DNA from: an uncultured Lachnospiraceae bacterium | GTDB lineage: Bacteria > Bacillota > Clostridia > Lachnospirales > Lachnospiraceae | Reading direction: 5' to 3' | NCBI GenBank assembly: GCA_946414885.1 | Contig: CAMKQH010000029.1 | Coordinates: 1-43,866 of the forward strand | Length of the DNA stretch: 43,866 bases | Part shown: positions 7,348 through 16,253 of the stretch, piece after piece | Layout of the letters: each line of letters opens with the position of its first letter | How positions within the stretch are numbered: the stretch's first letter is position 1 | Program-made: the position numbers and the translations under genes | The notes under the pieces: generated by a model | Seen by the model: the letters and a program-made list of their open reading frames with translations, nothing else | The model's database searches: none | What the model was told of the DNA's origin: nothing

Positions 7348-9087
7348 ATGAGGAACATTTGGCAGAAACTAAATCTCCTTTTGGATAAAAAGCAGAAAAG
7401 GACCATGGCTGGGATCCTGTTTATGATGGTGATCGGCGCATTTCTGGAGATGGCCAGCGTTGCACTTTTGGTTGAGACCGTAAGACAGCTCACGCAACCT
7501 GACGCCGTAGCGGACGGCAAGATCATGGGGACCGTCTATCGAATGATGGGGAGTCCTGATTTTAAGATTTTTTCCGCCACGGTAATGGGGACGATGATCC
7601 TGTCCTTTGTCGTTAAGAATAGTTATCTTTACATGGAACGTAAGGCCATGCTGGCCTTTGTTTATACAAATCAGTTCCGCACCTCTGAGCGGATGATGCG
7701 TAATTATATCAGAAGACCCTATGAGTTTTACCTCAACGCCGACACATCCATGGTGCAGAGAAACATCACGTCTGACGTCAATAACATGTATGCATTGATC
7801 CTGGCACTTTTGCAGCTTGCATCCGACGGATGTGTTTCTGCGTTTGTCATTTCCTTCTGTTTTATGAAAAACGTAGTGATGACGCTTTTCATGGCCATTG
7901 TCATGTTCATCCTTTTGCTCGTGGTAAAGAAAGTGTTGAAGCCGACCTTGCTCAAGGCAGGAGAAGACAACCGGCGTTATTACAGCGGCTTATACAAGTG
8001 TATTTCCCAAATGGTACACGGGATCAAGGACATTAAGGTTTCAGGAAATGAAAAATACTTTGTCGCGCAGTACAAGGATTGTGGCAAGGGTTACGTGGAT
8101 GCCGTACAGAAATACAGTCTTTACAACAGTGTTCCAAAGCTTTTGATCGAGACGGTTTGCGTGGCGACCATGATGTTGTACGTGATCGTGCAAGTTCTTT
8201 CAGGCACGTCCGCGGAAATCCTGACGGAGTCCTTAAGTGCACTTGGCGCGGCTGCCTTGGTGCTGCTGCCTGCAGTGAACCGGATCAACAACCAGATCAC
8301 GACCGTCACTTACTTAGAGCCATTTTTCCTGAATGTTGCCGATAATCTGAAAAATGAGATCGACGGTTCAAAAACCGAGATCACGGATTTTGAAAAGCCC
8401 GTGGAAAAGATGGCGGTGGAAAAGAGCATTACCTTGCAGGACGTGACGTATTCGTATCCCAATACGGATAAGCTGATCTTTGATCACGTGGACCTGGAGA
8501 TTCCGATCGGAAAGTCCATCGGAATCGTGGGAACAACCGGCGCCGGCAAGAGCACCGTGGTGGACATCGTGCTCGGCCTTTTGGAATTAAAGAGCGGACG
8601 GGTTTTGGTTGACGGTCAGGACATTAAAAGTAATCATCGCGGATGGCTTAGGAACGTTGGTTACATTCCGCAAATGAGTTACATGCTGGACGAATCCATC
8701 CGCAAAAACGTGGCCTTTGGCGTGGCGGAAGGTGAGATTGACGAAAAGCGGGTGTGGGAAGTCCTTAGGGAAGCGCAGCTTGACGAGTTTGTCAAGACGC
8801 TTCCGGAAGGTTTGGACACAAAGATCGGTGAGCGCGGCATTCGCCTTTCCGGAGGACAGAGGCAGAGAATCAGTATTGCCAGGGCTCTGTATGAGGATCC
8901 CAAGATCCTCATCCTGGACGAGGCTACTTCTGCCGTGGACAATGACACTGAGGCGGCGATCATGGAGTCCATCAATCGTTTCCAGGGGAAAAAGACGATG
9001 CTGATCATAGCGCATCGCCTGCAGACGATCGAAAAATGTGACATGGTATATCGCGTTGAAGGCGGAACGGTAACGCGTGAAAGATAA
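7348..9087 (+). CDS. ABC exporter half-transporter, PglK/MsbA-like lipid-linked glycan flippase
   Basis: The 579-residue product fuses an N-terminal six-helix ABC exporter domain (about residues 15-310) to a C-terminal ATPase. Walker A is GTTGAGKST with Lys401, the signature LSGGQ spans 500-504, and the Walker B region reads ILILDEATSAVD. The single-chain half-transporter design and the glycosyltransferase neighbours fit a homodimeric flippase for undecaprenyl-linked sugars like PglK. A peptide or lipid exporter is the alternative. An AGGA lies nine bases before the ATG. It starts a plus-strand run that continues with an SGNH protein 12 bp downstream and GtrII beyond. Confidence 0.85.
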   Translation: MRNIWQKLNLLLDKKQKRTMAGILFMMVIGAFLEMASVALLVETVRQLTQPDAVADGKIMGTVYRMMGSPDFKIFSATVMGTMILSFVVKNSYLYMERKAMLAFVYTNQFRTSERMMRNYIRRPYEFYLNADTSMVQRNITSDVNNMYALILALLQLASDGCVSAFVISFCFMKNVVMTLFMAIVMFILLLVVKKVLKPTLLKAGEDNRRYYSGLYKCISQMVHGIKDIKVSGNEKYFVAQYKDCGKGYVDAVQKYSLYNSVPKLLIETVCVATMMLYVIVQVLSGTSAEILTESLSALGAAALVLLPAVNRINNQITTVTYLEPFFLNVADNLKNEIDGSKTEITDFEKPVEKMAVEKSITLQDVTYSYPNTDKLIFDHVDLEIPIGKSIGIVGTTGAGKSTVVDIVLGLLELKSGRVLVDGQDIKSNHRGWLRNVGYIPQMSYMLDESIRKNVAFGVAEGEIDEKRVWEVLREAQLDEFVKTLPEGLDTKIGERGIRLSGGQRQRISIARALYEDPKILILDEATSAVDNDTEAAIMESINRFQGKKTMLIIAHRLQTIEKCDMVYRVEGGTVTRER

Positions 9088-9099
9088 GGGCTGACAAGA

Positions 9100-9954
9100 T
9101 TGGATAAAAACGGCGTGACGGGAAAAAAGAATAGGGGAGCGTGGTACTGGTGCGCGGCAGCAGTGATCTTTGGACTTTTGCTGTCCGTGAGCTTCCGCTT
9201 CTGGCAGGCACCTCAGACCGTGCAGGCCGTGTTCTTTGGGGACAGCATTATCGCAAACCACCGCGGGGAGGATTCCGTTGCGGACAGGGTGCGGGATCTT
9301 ACGGGGATCCCCATCGTGAATGCCGCGTTTGGCGGTTCGGCGATGGCAAGACTGGACCAGGAGCGCCATGCGAGCACGCGGGATGATTATTTTTCCATGG
9401 TTTCTTTGGTGAGATCTTTTTGCTCCGACGACTTTGCACCCCAGAGACAGATCACTTATGAGATCCCGGCGAAAGAATATTTTGATGAAGCCGTCAGGGA
9501 ATTGGATCAAATGAATTTTGACCGCACGGAGCTTATGATCCTTTGCTATGGCATGAATGACTATCATGGCGGAGCAAAGTTGGAAAATCCGGAGGATCCC
9601 TATGACGAATACACCTTTGGAGGGGCTTTGCGGACGGTACTCCGCCACGTAAAGAGCTCTCATCCCGCCTGCAGGATCATCTTGGTTTCGCCCACGTACT
9701 CTTGGTATTTGGGGGAAGAAAAGAATTGCGAGGAAAAAGACTTTGGCGGTGGAGTTCTTGCGGACTACGTGCAGTTGGAAAAACGGATCGCCGAAGAAAA
9801 TGGCATTGAGATGATCGACGTTTATCAGGATCTGTATGAAACGGATTCCTTTGAGAATTGGAAAAAGTATACGGAGGATGGAATACATCCAAACGAATTG
9901 GGCCGTGAATTGATTTCTAAGAAGATTGCAGCATATTTGGAGGAGCGTCCATGA
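9100..9954 (+). CDS. Membrane-anchored SGNH-fold hydrolase/acyltransferase, paralogue 2
   Basis: This 284-residue protein is read from a TTG at 9100 because AAGGG lies nine bases upstream; a GTG five codons later is the alternative. One N-terminal signal-anchor helix (about residues 13-33) puts the SGNH domain outside the cell. All catalytic blocks look intact: FGDS in block I, a GG-containing block II, YGMND as block III, and DGIH as the DxxH block. It should therefore be the active member of the three SGNH genes here, acting on acyl groups of a surface glycan or lipid intermediate. It overlaps gtrII by four bases (ATGA), which points to coupled translation and a shared task. Confidence 0.8.
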   Translation: MDKNGVTGKKNRGAWYWCAAAVIFGLLLSVSFRFWQAPQTVQAVFFGDSIIANHRGEDSVADRVRDLTGIPIVNAAFGGSAMARLDQERHASTRDDYFSMVSLVRSFCSDDFAPQRQITYEIPAKEYFDEAVRELDQMNFDRTELMILCYGMNDYHGGAKLENPEDPYDEYTFGGALRTVLRHVKSSHPACRIILVSPTYSWYLGEEKNCEEKDFGGGVLADYVQLEKRIAEENGIEMIDVYQDLYETDSFENWKKYTEDGIHPNELGRELISKKIAAYLEERP

Positions 9955-11522
9955 AAACGCCTAGTGAGGTCGTGGAACAACTGAAAAAGAAAATCGATCG
10001 CAGACACGTGAACGCGTTCCTGTGGACCTTCTTCGTGGGGTTGCTGATCCATCTGCCCGTCATGGTCGCGGATTATCCAAATCATGACGGACTTGCGAGC
10101 CTGTATTTTGATCAAAATATGATCACCTCCGGAAGATGGTTTTTGACCGTGGCCTGCGGTTTTTCCTCCTATTACTCGGTACCGTGGGTGATCGGACTTC
10201 TGGGGCTTCTTTTCCTGGGATTGGCAAGCGTGGTGCTGACGGAACTGTTGGAATTAAAGAGTAGCGTCAGCGCGGCACTGTGCGGGGGAATGCTGTCGGC
10301 ATTCCCGGCGCTGGCTTCCACCTTTGCCTACGTGTTTACGCTTGACGGATATATGCTGGCGCTTTTGCTGGCGACGCTGTCCGTTTTGCTGACCAAAAAG
10401 TCGAAATGGGGATTTCTTCCCGGAGCACTGTGCCTGGCATTTAGTCTGGGAACGTATCAGGCTTATCTGCCCTTTGCCATTTTACTTTGCCTCTGGCAGG
10501 TCACGATGCTGTTTGTAAAAGGGGAGTGGACGAGGGACCGGAAGGCCCTTCTGGCAAAGACGGGTAATTATCTGGAGATGGGACTTTTGGGCTTTGGCCT
10601 GTATTATTTGATCCTTCGGGTGCTGCTTTTGATCCAGGGGAAACAGCTGGATACGTACCAGGGGATCGGCGAAGCGCAGGCTGGCGGCGAGGAAGGCATT
10701 CTTGCAACGATCAAGGCCGTCTACGTTGATTTCTGGAGCTTTTCCGTCAAGGGGCACGTGCTGTTCCAGAACGTGTTCTCAGCGATCGCTTTGGCAGTGC
10801 TCGTGCTGCTGGCAGTATACGTGGTGATCCGGCTTGCCAACCAGAGGAAGTGGTGGAAGCAGCCAGGATTTTACGCGATTTTGGTCTTGCTGTTTGTGGT
10901 GATCCCGCCGTGCAACAGCTGCATCCGCATCGTGTCATCCAAGCTTACGTATCACCTGCTCATGCGTTATCAATGGGTTCTGTATCCCATCTTCGCCGTG
11001 GCATTCTGCGACGGATACGTGGAGGGGGAAGGAAAGAAGGAACGGAGCCTGGGCCTGATGCAATGGCTTTTGCTGGGATCAACCGTAACACTGATCTTTT
11101 GTCACGGCCTTGCGGATAACGTTGGATATTCAAACCTGCAAAAGAAATATGAGAGAACTTATGCATATTGCTTGCGCCTTTTGGACAGGATCGAGCAGAC
11201 GGAAGGGTATTATCAGGGCATTCCCGTGGCGTTGGTCGGCGTGGTTGGAGAGGACGAGTTTCCCAGGACGGACCTGACCGGGGAAGTGACGGGCAACATG
11301 ATTGGGCTTTCCGGGGAACGCCTGTTGTATACGGGGGAGAATTACGAGACTTTTATCAAAAATTATCTCGGTGCCACGTTAAATATAGTGGACGGATCCA
11401 TTATGGATGAGATATACTATAAGGATGAGTACGTCAGGATGGATAGTTTTCCGGGACCTGGTTCCACCAAGGTGATTGACGGGATCTTGTGCGTAAAGAC
11501 GGAAAATTCGAGACGCGACTGA
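9951..11522 (+). CDS. GtrII-type polytopic glucosyltransferase (GT-C-like)
   Basis: The 523-residue product has about eleven hydrophobic segments. Early outward-facing residues include an HDG motif near residue 44 and a SGRW motif near 62, which recall the GtrII family. GtrII proteins take a sugar from undecaprenyl phosphate on the outer face and add it as a side branch to a surface polysaccharide. The next gene but for 55 bp is a GtrB-type enzyme, which makes just such donors; the pairing strongly supports this role. The final 120 residues form a hydrophilic extracytoplasmic tail. GGAGG precedes the ATG, and the gene overlaps the SGNH gene upstream by four bases. Confidence 0.8.
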   Translation: MKTPSEVVEQLKKKIDRRHVNAFLWTFFVGLLIHLPVMVADYPNHDGLASLYFDQNMITSGRWFLTVACGFSSYYSVPWVIGLLGLLFLGLASVVLTELLELKSSVSAALCGGMLSAFPALASTFAYVFTLDGYMLALLLATLSVLLTKKSKWGFLPGALCLAFSLGTYQAYLPFAILLCLWQVTMLFVKGEWTRDRKALLAKTGNYLEMGLLGFGLYYLILRVLLLIQGKQLDTYQGIGEAQAGGEEGILATIKAVYVDFWSFSVKGHVLFQNVFSAIALAVLVLLAVYVVIRLANQRKWWKQPGFYAILVLLFVVIPPCNSCIRIVSSKLTYHLLMRYQWVLYPIFAVAFCDGYVEGEGKKERSLGLMQWLLLGSTVTLIFCHGLADNVGYSNLQKKYERTYAYCLRLLDRIEQTEGYYQGIPVALVGVVGEDEFPRTDLTGEVTGNMIGLSGERLLYTGENYETFIKNYLGATLNIVDGSIMDEIYYKDEYVRMDSFPGPGSTKVIDGILCVKTENSRRD

Positions 11523-11577
11523 TCCGCGAGAAGCGGAAGGCGCATAAGCGCGACAACCGCGAAAGGAGGAACGCCAT

Positions 11578-12531
11578 ATGGCGCTATTGTCAGTAGTATT
11601 GCCTTCGTACAATGAGGAAATGAATATTGCCAATACTGCCAAGACGCTGACGGAGCTCTTTGAGAAGGAGCAGATCGAATTTGAACTGGTCTTTGTCAGT
11701 GACGGATCAAAGGACGGCACGTTTGCCGAGATCAAAAAGGCATTTGAAGCCGATCCGCGGATCAAGGGCGCGGAATTCTCGCGCAATTTTGGCAAGGAGG
11801 CTGGCATTTTTGCAGGACTCGAGCTTGCCGCGGGAGACGCCGTCGTTGTGATGGACTGTGACCTGCAGCATCCGCCCGAGGTGGTTCCCAAGATGTGGGA
11901 ACTTTGGAAACAGGGCGCGCAGATCGTGGAGGGCAAGAAATCCTCACGGGGAAAGGAAAGCATTTTTTATAAAATGTCGGCAGGCCTGTTTTATAAGATC
12001 ATGAGCGGCCTGATCAAGATGGACATGAGTTCTTCGTCGGACTTTAAGCTTTTGGACCGGAAGGTGGTGGACGTGTTGCTGCAGCTTCCGGAGCGCAATA
12101 CCTTCTTTAGGGCGCTTACGTTCTGGGCCGGATTTGACTCCCAGACGGTTGAGTATGAAGTGCAGGAACGGAAGTACGGAACCAGCAAGTGGAATTTCTT
12201 CAGCCTGATGAGATATGCCGTTGCCAATGCGACTTCCTTCAGCACGCTGCCCTTACAGCTTGTGACGTTTATGGGAATGGTATCCATTATCTTTAGCGTG
12301 ATCCTGGGTATCCAGACGCTGGTAAAATATTTGATGGGTAATTCCGTGGAAGGCTTTACCACCGTGATCCTGCTCATCCTCATCATCGGCGGATTCATCA
12401 TGCTGAGCCTTGGAATCATTGGACACTATATCGCAAGGGTGTACGAGGAAGTCAAGGGACGCCCGAAGTACGTGATCAATCGCGTCACGGACAACGTTCA
12501 CGGGAACGTGACGGGCGGCTGGAAAAAATAA
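11578..12531 (+). CDS. GtrB-type undecaprenyl-phosphate glycosyltransferase
   Basis: This 317-residue protein has a GT2 domain starting with SVVLPSYNEE and a D93-C-D95-LQH metal/nucleotide motif. Two membrane helices follow at about residues 225-250 and 262-287, then a short basic tail. It matches GtrB/DPM1-like enzymes that make undecaprenyl-phosphate sugars. It follows gtrII and has a strong AAAGGAGG site eight bases before its ATG. It is a clear paralogue of the GT2 at 4891-5862, so the locus can load at least two different lipid-linked sugars. The donor sugar cannot be read from the sequence. Confidence 0.85.
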   Translation: MALLSVVLPSYNEEMNIANTAKTLTELFEKEQIEFELVFVSDGSKDGTFAEIKKAFEADPRIKGAEFSRNFGKEAGIFAGLELAAGDAVVVMDCDLQHPPEVVPKMWELWKQGAQIVEGKKSSRGKESIFYKMSAGLFYKIMSGLIKMDMSSSSDFKLLDRKVVDVLLQLPERNTFFRALTFWAGFDSQTVEYEVQERKYGTSKWNFFSLMRYAVANATSFSTLPLQLVTFMGMVSIIFSVILGIQTLVKYLMGNSVEGFTTVILLILIIGGFIMLSLGIIGHYIARVYEEVKGRPKYVINRVTDNVHGNVTGGWKK

Positions 12532-12601
12532 GGACGCGGCATTATATAAAATATCTGGAGTAATGAAAAAACCTGACAGAGAAGAGACTTGGAGGCATAA
12601 A

Positions 12602-13732
12602 ATGATCAATTTTAACGTACCGCCTTGCGCGGAGAATGCTATGAAATACATCGGGGAGTGCGTAAAGAACCAGAAGATCTGCGGCGACGGCGCATACACC
12701 AAGAAGTGTAACCAGTGGATCGAGGCGAAGACGGGAACCGCTAAGTGTCTCCTGACCACGTCCTGCACCCATGCCACGGAGATGGCGGCGTTGCTTGCGG
12801 ACGTAAAGCCGGGAGATGAAGTGATCATGCCCTCGTATACCTTTGTTTCCACTGCGGATGCTTTTGTTTTAAGGGGAGCAACGCCCGTGTTTGTCGACGT
12901 CCGCCCCGACACCATGAATATTGACGAGAAATTGATCGAGGATGCCATCACGGAGAGGACGAAGGCGATCGTTCCCGTACATTACGCAGGCGTTGGATGT
13001 GAGATGGATACCATTATGGACGTGGCCAATCGCCATGGCCTGAAGGTGATCGAGGATGCGGCGCAGGGCATCATGGCAACCTACAAGGGCAAAGCGCTTG
13101 GCACGTTTGGAGACTATGGGTGCTTCAGCTTTCATGAGACCAAGAATTACAGCATGGGTGAGGGCGGCGCGCTTCTGATCCGTGACGAAGATAACGTGGA
13201 AGAGGCGGAGATCATCCGTGAAAAGGGCACGAACCGCACAAAGTTCATCCAGGGAAAGATTGACAAGTACACCTGGATCAATTTCGGTTCCTCCTATCTG
13301 CCCAGCGACATGAATGCGGCATATCTCTATGCCCAGCTTGAGATCGCTGATGAGATCAACAACGCGCGTCTTGCCATCTGGAACCGATATTATGAGTCGT
13401 TAAAGCCCTTGGCTGACGCAGGGAAGATCGAGCTTGCTTACGTGCCCAAGGAGTGCGTGCACAATGGCCACATGTTCTGGCTGAAGGTTGCCGACGCAAA
13501 GGAAAGAAAAGCTTTCATGGATGAATATCTGAAAGCACAAAATGGCATCTATGCCGTATCGCATTACGTTCCCCTTCACACGGCGCCTGCCGGTCAGAAG
13601 TTCGGCCGGTTCCACGGAGAGGACAAGTATACGACGAAGGAAAGCGAGAGACTGGTTCGCCTTCCCATGTACTATGGCCTGACCATGGATCAGGTGGATT
13701 ATATCTGTGATAAGGTGAAGGAATTCTTTTAA
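12602..13732 (+). CDS. wecE: WecE-type dTDP-4-amino-4,6-dideoxygalactose transaminase
   Basis: The 376-residue product is a DegT-family PLP aminotransferase with striking likeness to enterobacterial WecE/RffA along its length. It has KLCGDG-like and PSYTFVST segments, an HYAGVGCEMD segment, EDAAQG, PLP lysine Lys181 in SFHETK, and a FHGEDKYTTKESERL block. WecE converts dTDP-4-keto-6-deoxyglucose to dTDP-4-amino-4,6-dideoxygalactose. The ATG at 12602 is chosen because GGAGG sits six bases upstream and the protein start then aligns with WecE; an upstream ATG at 12563 has no good site. RmlA is encoded 10 kb downstream, but RmlB, which makes the substrate, is not in the window. Confidence 0.9.
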   Translation: MINFNVPPCAENAMKYIGECVKNQKICGDGAYTKKCNQWIEAKTGTAKCLLTTSCTHATEMAALLADVKPGDEVIMPSYTFVSTADAFVLRGATPVFVDVRPDTMNIDEKLIEDAITERTKAIVPVHYAGVGCEMDTIMDVANRHGLKVIEDAAQGIMATYKGKALGTFGDYGCFSFHETKNYSMGEGGALLIRDEDNVEEAEIIREKGTNRTKFIQGKIDKYTWINFGSSYLPSDMNAAYLYAQLEIADEINNARLAIWNRYYESLKPLADAGKIELAYVPKECVHNGHMFWLKVADAKERKAFMDEYLKAQNGIYAVSHYVPLHTAPAGQKFGRFHGEDKYTTKESERLVRLPMYYGLTMDQVDYICDKVKEFF

Positions 13733-15123
13733 TGGAACAAGGTGGAATGCAAAAAACGGCTAGAGCGGCGTCTGGAATCTTGGTGAGGGTGGCAATCCTT
13801 GTGGTTAGTACCCAGATTCTGCTCGGCTTTTTTTGGATTCTTATGAATTTTTCTTCTTTTCAGGAGCTTGTGGAGAGCTATTTCTTTCTGGAGCTTCAGA
13901 AGAATTTGGTATGTGACGAGTACGTGGGGATTTTGTATCCCTTGATCATGCGCATCGCGACCGGAGTGGCAAGCGTCCTCCCGTTGCCTGCGCATTGTTT
14001 GCTTTATGCGCTGCAACTTACGGTGGCCGTCTTTGCGGCGCGCTTTTTTTGGAGCAGGTTTTCTGGGTATGGACAATGGCCCCTTTACCTAAAACTCTGC
14101 CTCATCCTGGGCATGGTAACGTTCCCCGTGGCGGAGCAGTGTCATCTGGCCGTATTGCCCATTTCCCTGACGGCTTCCCTGTATCTGGTCTCCGTAGGAC
14201 TTTTGATCAAAAAGAGTGACAGGCCCGGCATGACGCTGACAAAGCTCGGTCTTGTCTGGTTTGCGGAGACGCTGCTGATGCCGGAATACTATCTTTTTGG
14301 CGGAATCCTGATGGGAATTTTTGTGCTTCGGGAGTTTTCAAAGGCATTTTACGTGATTTTGATCGCTGCCGTTTTTTGCGCGGGGATTCCGATCCTATCG
14401 GGATGGACAAGCCAGGAAGGCGCCCTGGGAAGAATGCGCCAGACGCCGGAAGCAGTTGCCATGCGGCGTTTGGCATGGGATTCCTACGGGGATTTTTATC
14501 CGGATTGGCCGTCGGAACTCCAGGAGGCGCTGACACAGGAGGAAATCGCGCAGATCAATGCGTGGCCGGAGCAGGCACTCTGGGTATTTGGACGTGAAGT
14601 GGACGCAAAACTTGGAGAGAAAAAGGCACGGGAGATTTATGGATCGGTGGCGAAGGCATCCCAGAAGCTTCGCCGGAGTGAGAATGCCAAGGACGTGATC
14701 AAGGACGTGCTTTGTTATAGTCTTGTTCCTGCATCACGCCTTGTGTTGATGGCGGGGAAGGGGAATCACGAGACCCTGCAGAGGATGAATTATGAGGCCA
14801 TGCGTGCAAATGCCCCTAAGTTCACCTCCCTCTACGTAAGGTATGACGGTTTGTCGTTCCTTTGCCTGTTGTGTTTATGTGGCCTTTGGATGGTGGTAAG
14901 GCTGATAAAGGGCAATGGGAATGAGAGAAAGGCCATGATCAAAAACATGCTGATCTTTGCGGTAATGGCAGGGATCGTGGTGATTTATTATACGCTTCAG
15001 GCGGGCGGTTGCATGGACGAAAAGAGAAGCCTGCCAGTGATGGCGCTTTGGATGGCATGGTTTTGTAAGGTGCTCGCGGACGTGCTTGATCGGGAAAAAC
15101 AGGAGACGGAGAACGGAAAATGA
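13732..15123 (+). CDS. Polytopic membrane protein, possible GT-C enzyme (unknown)
   Basis: This 463-residue protein has about eight to ten hydrophobic segments in two groups (about residues 15-225 and 370-450). Between them lies a hydrophilic stretch of about 140 residues. I do not recognise the family. The layout and the neighbours would suit a lipid-linked sugar transferase or a polymer-handling protein. A CDEY motif follows the first helix, where GT-C enzymes often carry acidic residues, but this is weak evidence. Its ATG overlaps the wecE stop by one base (TAATG), and its own stop overlaps the next start (ATGA), so the three are translated as a unit. Confidence 0.7.
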   Translation: MEQGGMQKTARAASGILVRVAILVVSTQILLGFFWILMNFSSFQELVESYFFLELQKNLVCDEYVGILYPLIMRIATGVASVLPLPAHCLLYALQLTVAVFAARFFWSRFSGYGQWPLYLKLCLILGMVTFPVAEQCHLAVLPISLTASLYLVSVGLLIKKSDRPGMTLTKLGLVWFAETLLMPEYYLFGGILMGIFVLREFSKAFYVILIAAVFCAGIPILSGWTSQEGALGRMRQTPEAVAMRRLAWDSYGDFYPDWPSELQEALTQEEIAQINAWPEQALWVFGREVDAKLGEKKAREIYGSVAKASQKLRRSENAKDVIKDVLCYSLVPASRLVLMAGKGNHETLQRMNYEAMRANAPKFTSLYVRYDGLSFLCLLCLCGLWMVVRLIKGNGNERKAMIKNMLIFAVMAGIVVIYYTLQAGGCMDEKRSLPVMALWMAWFCKVLADVLDREKQETENGK

Positions 15124-16211
15124 TCGGGATCGCTTTGACCTGTATTTTAATAATAGGGTTCCCCTTGGCGGTGGGCACGATCTTTCTTCCTTTGCAGGAA
15201 AAAGGAGGAAGGCTTGTTTTTTCATGGGCTTTTGGGCAGATCACCCTGTGGGCGGGATTTCTTGCCGTCAGCGTTCCCATGATACTGACGTCCAAGACGT
15301 ACTCCCAGGTGAGAACGGCATATTTCGCGCTGTGCGGGGTCCTGCTTTTGATCGCCGTCGTTGTCGTTTTGATCAGAGGGCGGAGAAAGGAAATCGGGGA
15401 ATTTACAAAACCGGACGTTGCCCAATGGATCAGGCAGCAGGGAAGGGGAGCAATGCTCCTGTGGATTTTGTTTTTGGCCCTCCTTTGTTTTCAACTGTTC
15501 TGCGTTTTTTTCCTCACGTACGAGGATGGGGATGATTCCTATTACGTGGCGATCACGACTTATTGCAAATATGACAAGTTGTTGTATCAGATTGAGCCCT
15601 ATACGGGCTATACGACGCTTCTTGACGTAAGGCATGCTTTGGCGCCATTCCCCGTTTGGGTTGCCGTTTTGGCTGAACTCTCCGGGCTTTCCGGCGCGGC
15701 GGCGTCCCACGTGGTTACGTCTGCATTCACCCTTCTGATGGCGTATGGGTTCTATTATCTGATCGGGAAAAAACTGACGGAAACGGGAGAGCAAAAGGAG
15801 ACCTGGAAGCAGCCACTCTTTTTGGTGATCTGCGCACTGCTTGTGACGTTTGGCGGATATTCCATTTACTCGCCGGAGAAATTCCTTGTCACAAGGGCTG
15901 CCCAAGGGAAAACCATTTTGGCCAACCTGATCATTCCTGCCGTGATCTATTTGATCGTGACGCTGATGGAACGATTGGAGAAGAAGGAGAAGGTTTCCTT
16001 TCTTCTATGGCTGGCCCTGTTTATGACCATGAGCGCCGGATGTCTTTGCAGTTCCCTGGGAGGGTTTCTTCTCTGCATCCTGGCTGGGATTGGAACGCTT
16101 TGCGGCGTGATCGCCTACGGGCGTTGGAAGCTTTTGGCCGGCGCGTTTTTTTCCATGCTGACGCCTGCCGTGATCGTGATCTTGTACGTTGTTTTGCCGC
16201 CGTTTTTTTAG
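15120..16211 (+). CDS. Polytopic membrane protein, DUF6077-like
   Basis: The 363-residue product has about ten hydrophobic segments. After the fourth lies a conserved-looking EDGDDSYYV motif (about residues 140-148), an acidic loop of the kind seen in families recalled as DUF6077 in Clostridia. The acidic pair could be the catalytic site of a GT-C-like transferase, which is speculative. It overlaps the previous gene by four bases and is followed by a smaller membrane protein 42 bp downstream. The chain ends directly after a helix, so the soluble domain usual for long GT-C proteins is missing. The next gene supplies helices plus a soluble tail and may complete it. Confidence 0.68.
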   Translation: MIGIALTCILIIGFPLAVGTIFLPLQEKGGRLVFSWAFGQITLWAGFLAVSVPMILTSKTYSQVRTAYFALCGVLLLIAVVVVLIRGRRKEIGEFTKPDVAQWIRQQGRGAMLLWILFLALLCFQLFCVFFLTYEDGDDSYYVAITTYCKYDKLLYQIEPYTGYTTLLDVRHALAPFPVWVAVLAELSGLSGAAASHVVTSAFTLLMAYGFYYLIGKKLTETGEQKETWKQPLFLVICALLVTFGGYSIYSPEKFLVTRAAQGKTILANLIIPAVIYLIVTLMERLEKKEKVSFLLWLALFMTMSAGCLCSSLGGFLLCILAGIGTLCGVIAYGRWKLLAGAFFSMLTPAVIVILYVVLPPFF

Positions 16212-16253
16212 GGAGAAACGCCTGGCGGGACTTTTGGGGAAAGGAGAGATTTC

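Noticed and set aside
8587..9888. 433-residue minus-strand frame across the ABC and SGNH genes
   Set aside because: It spans the border of two well-supported plus-strand genes and has no start signal or motifs.
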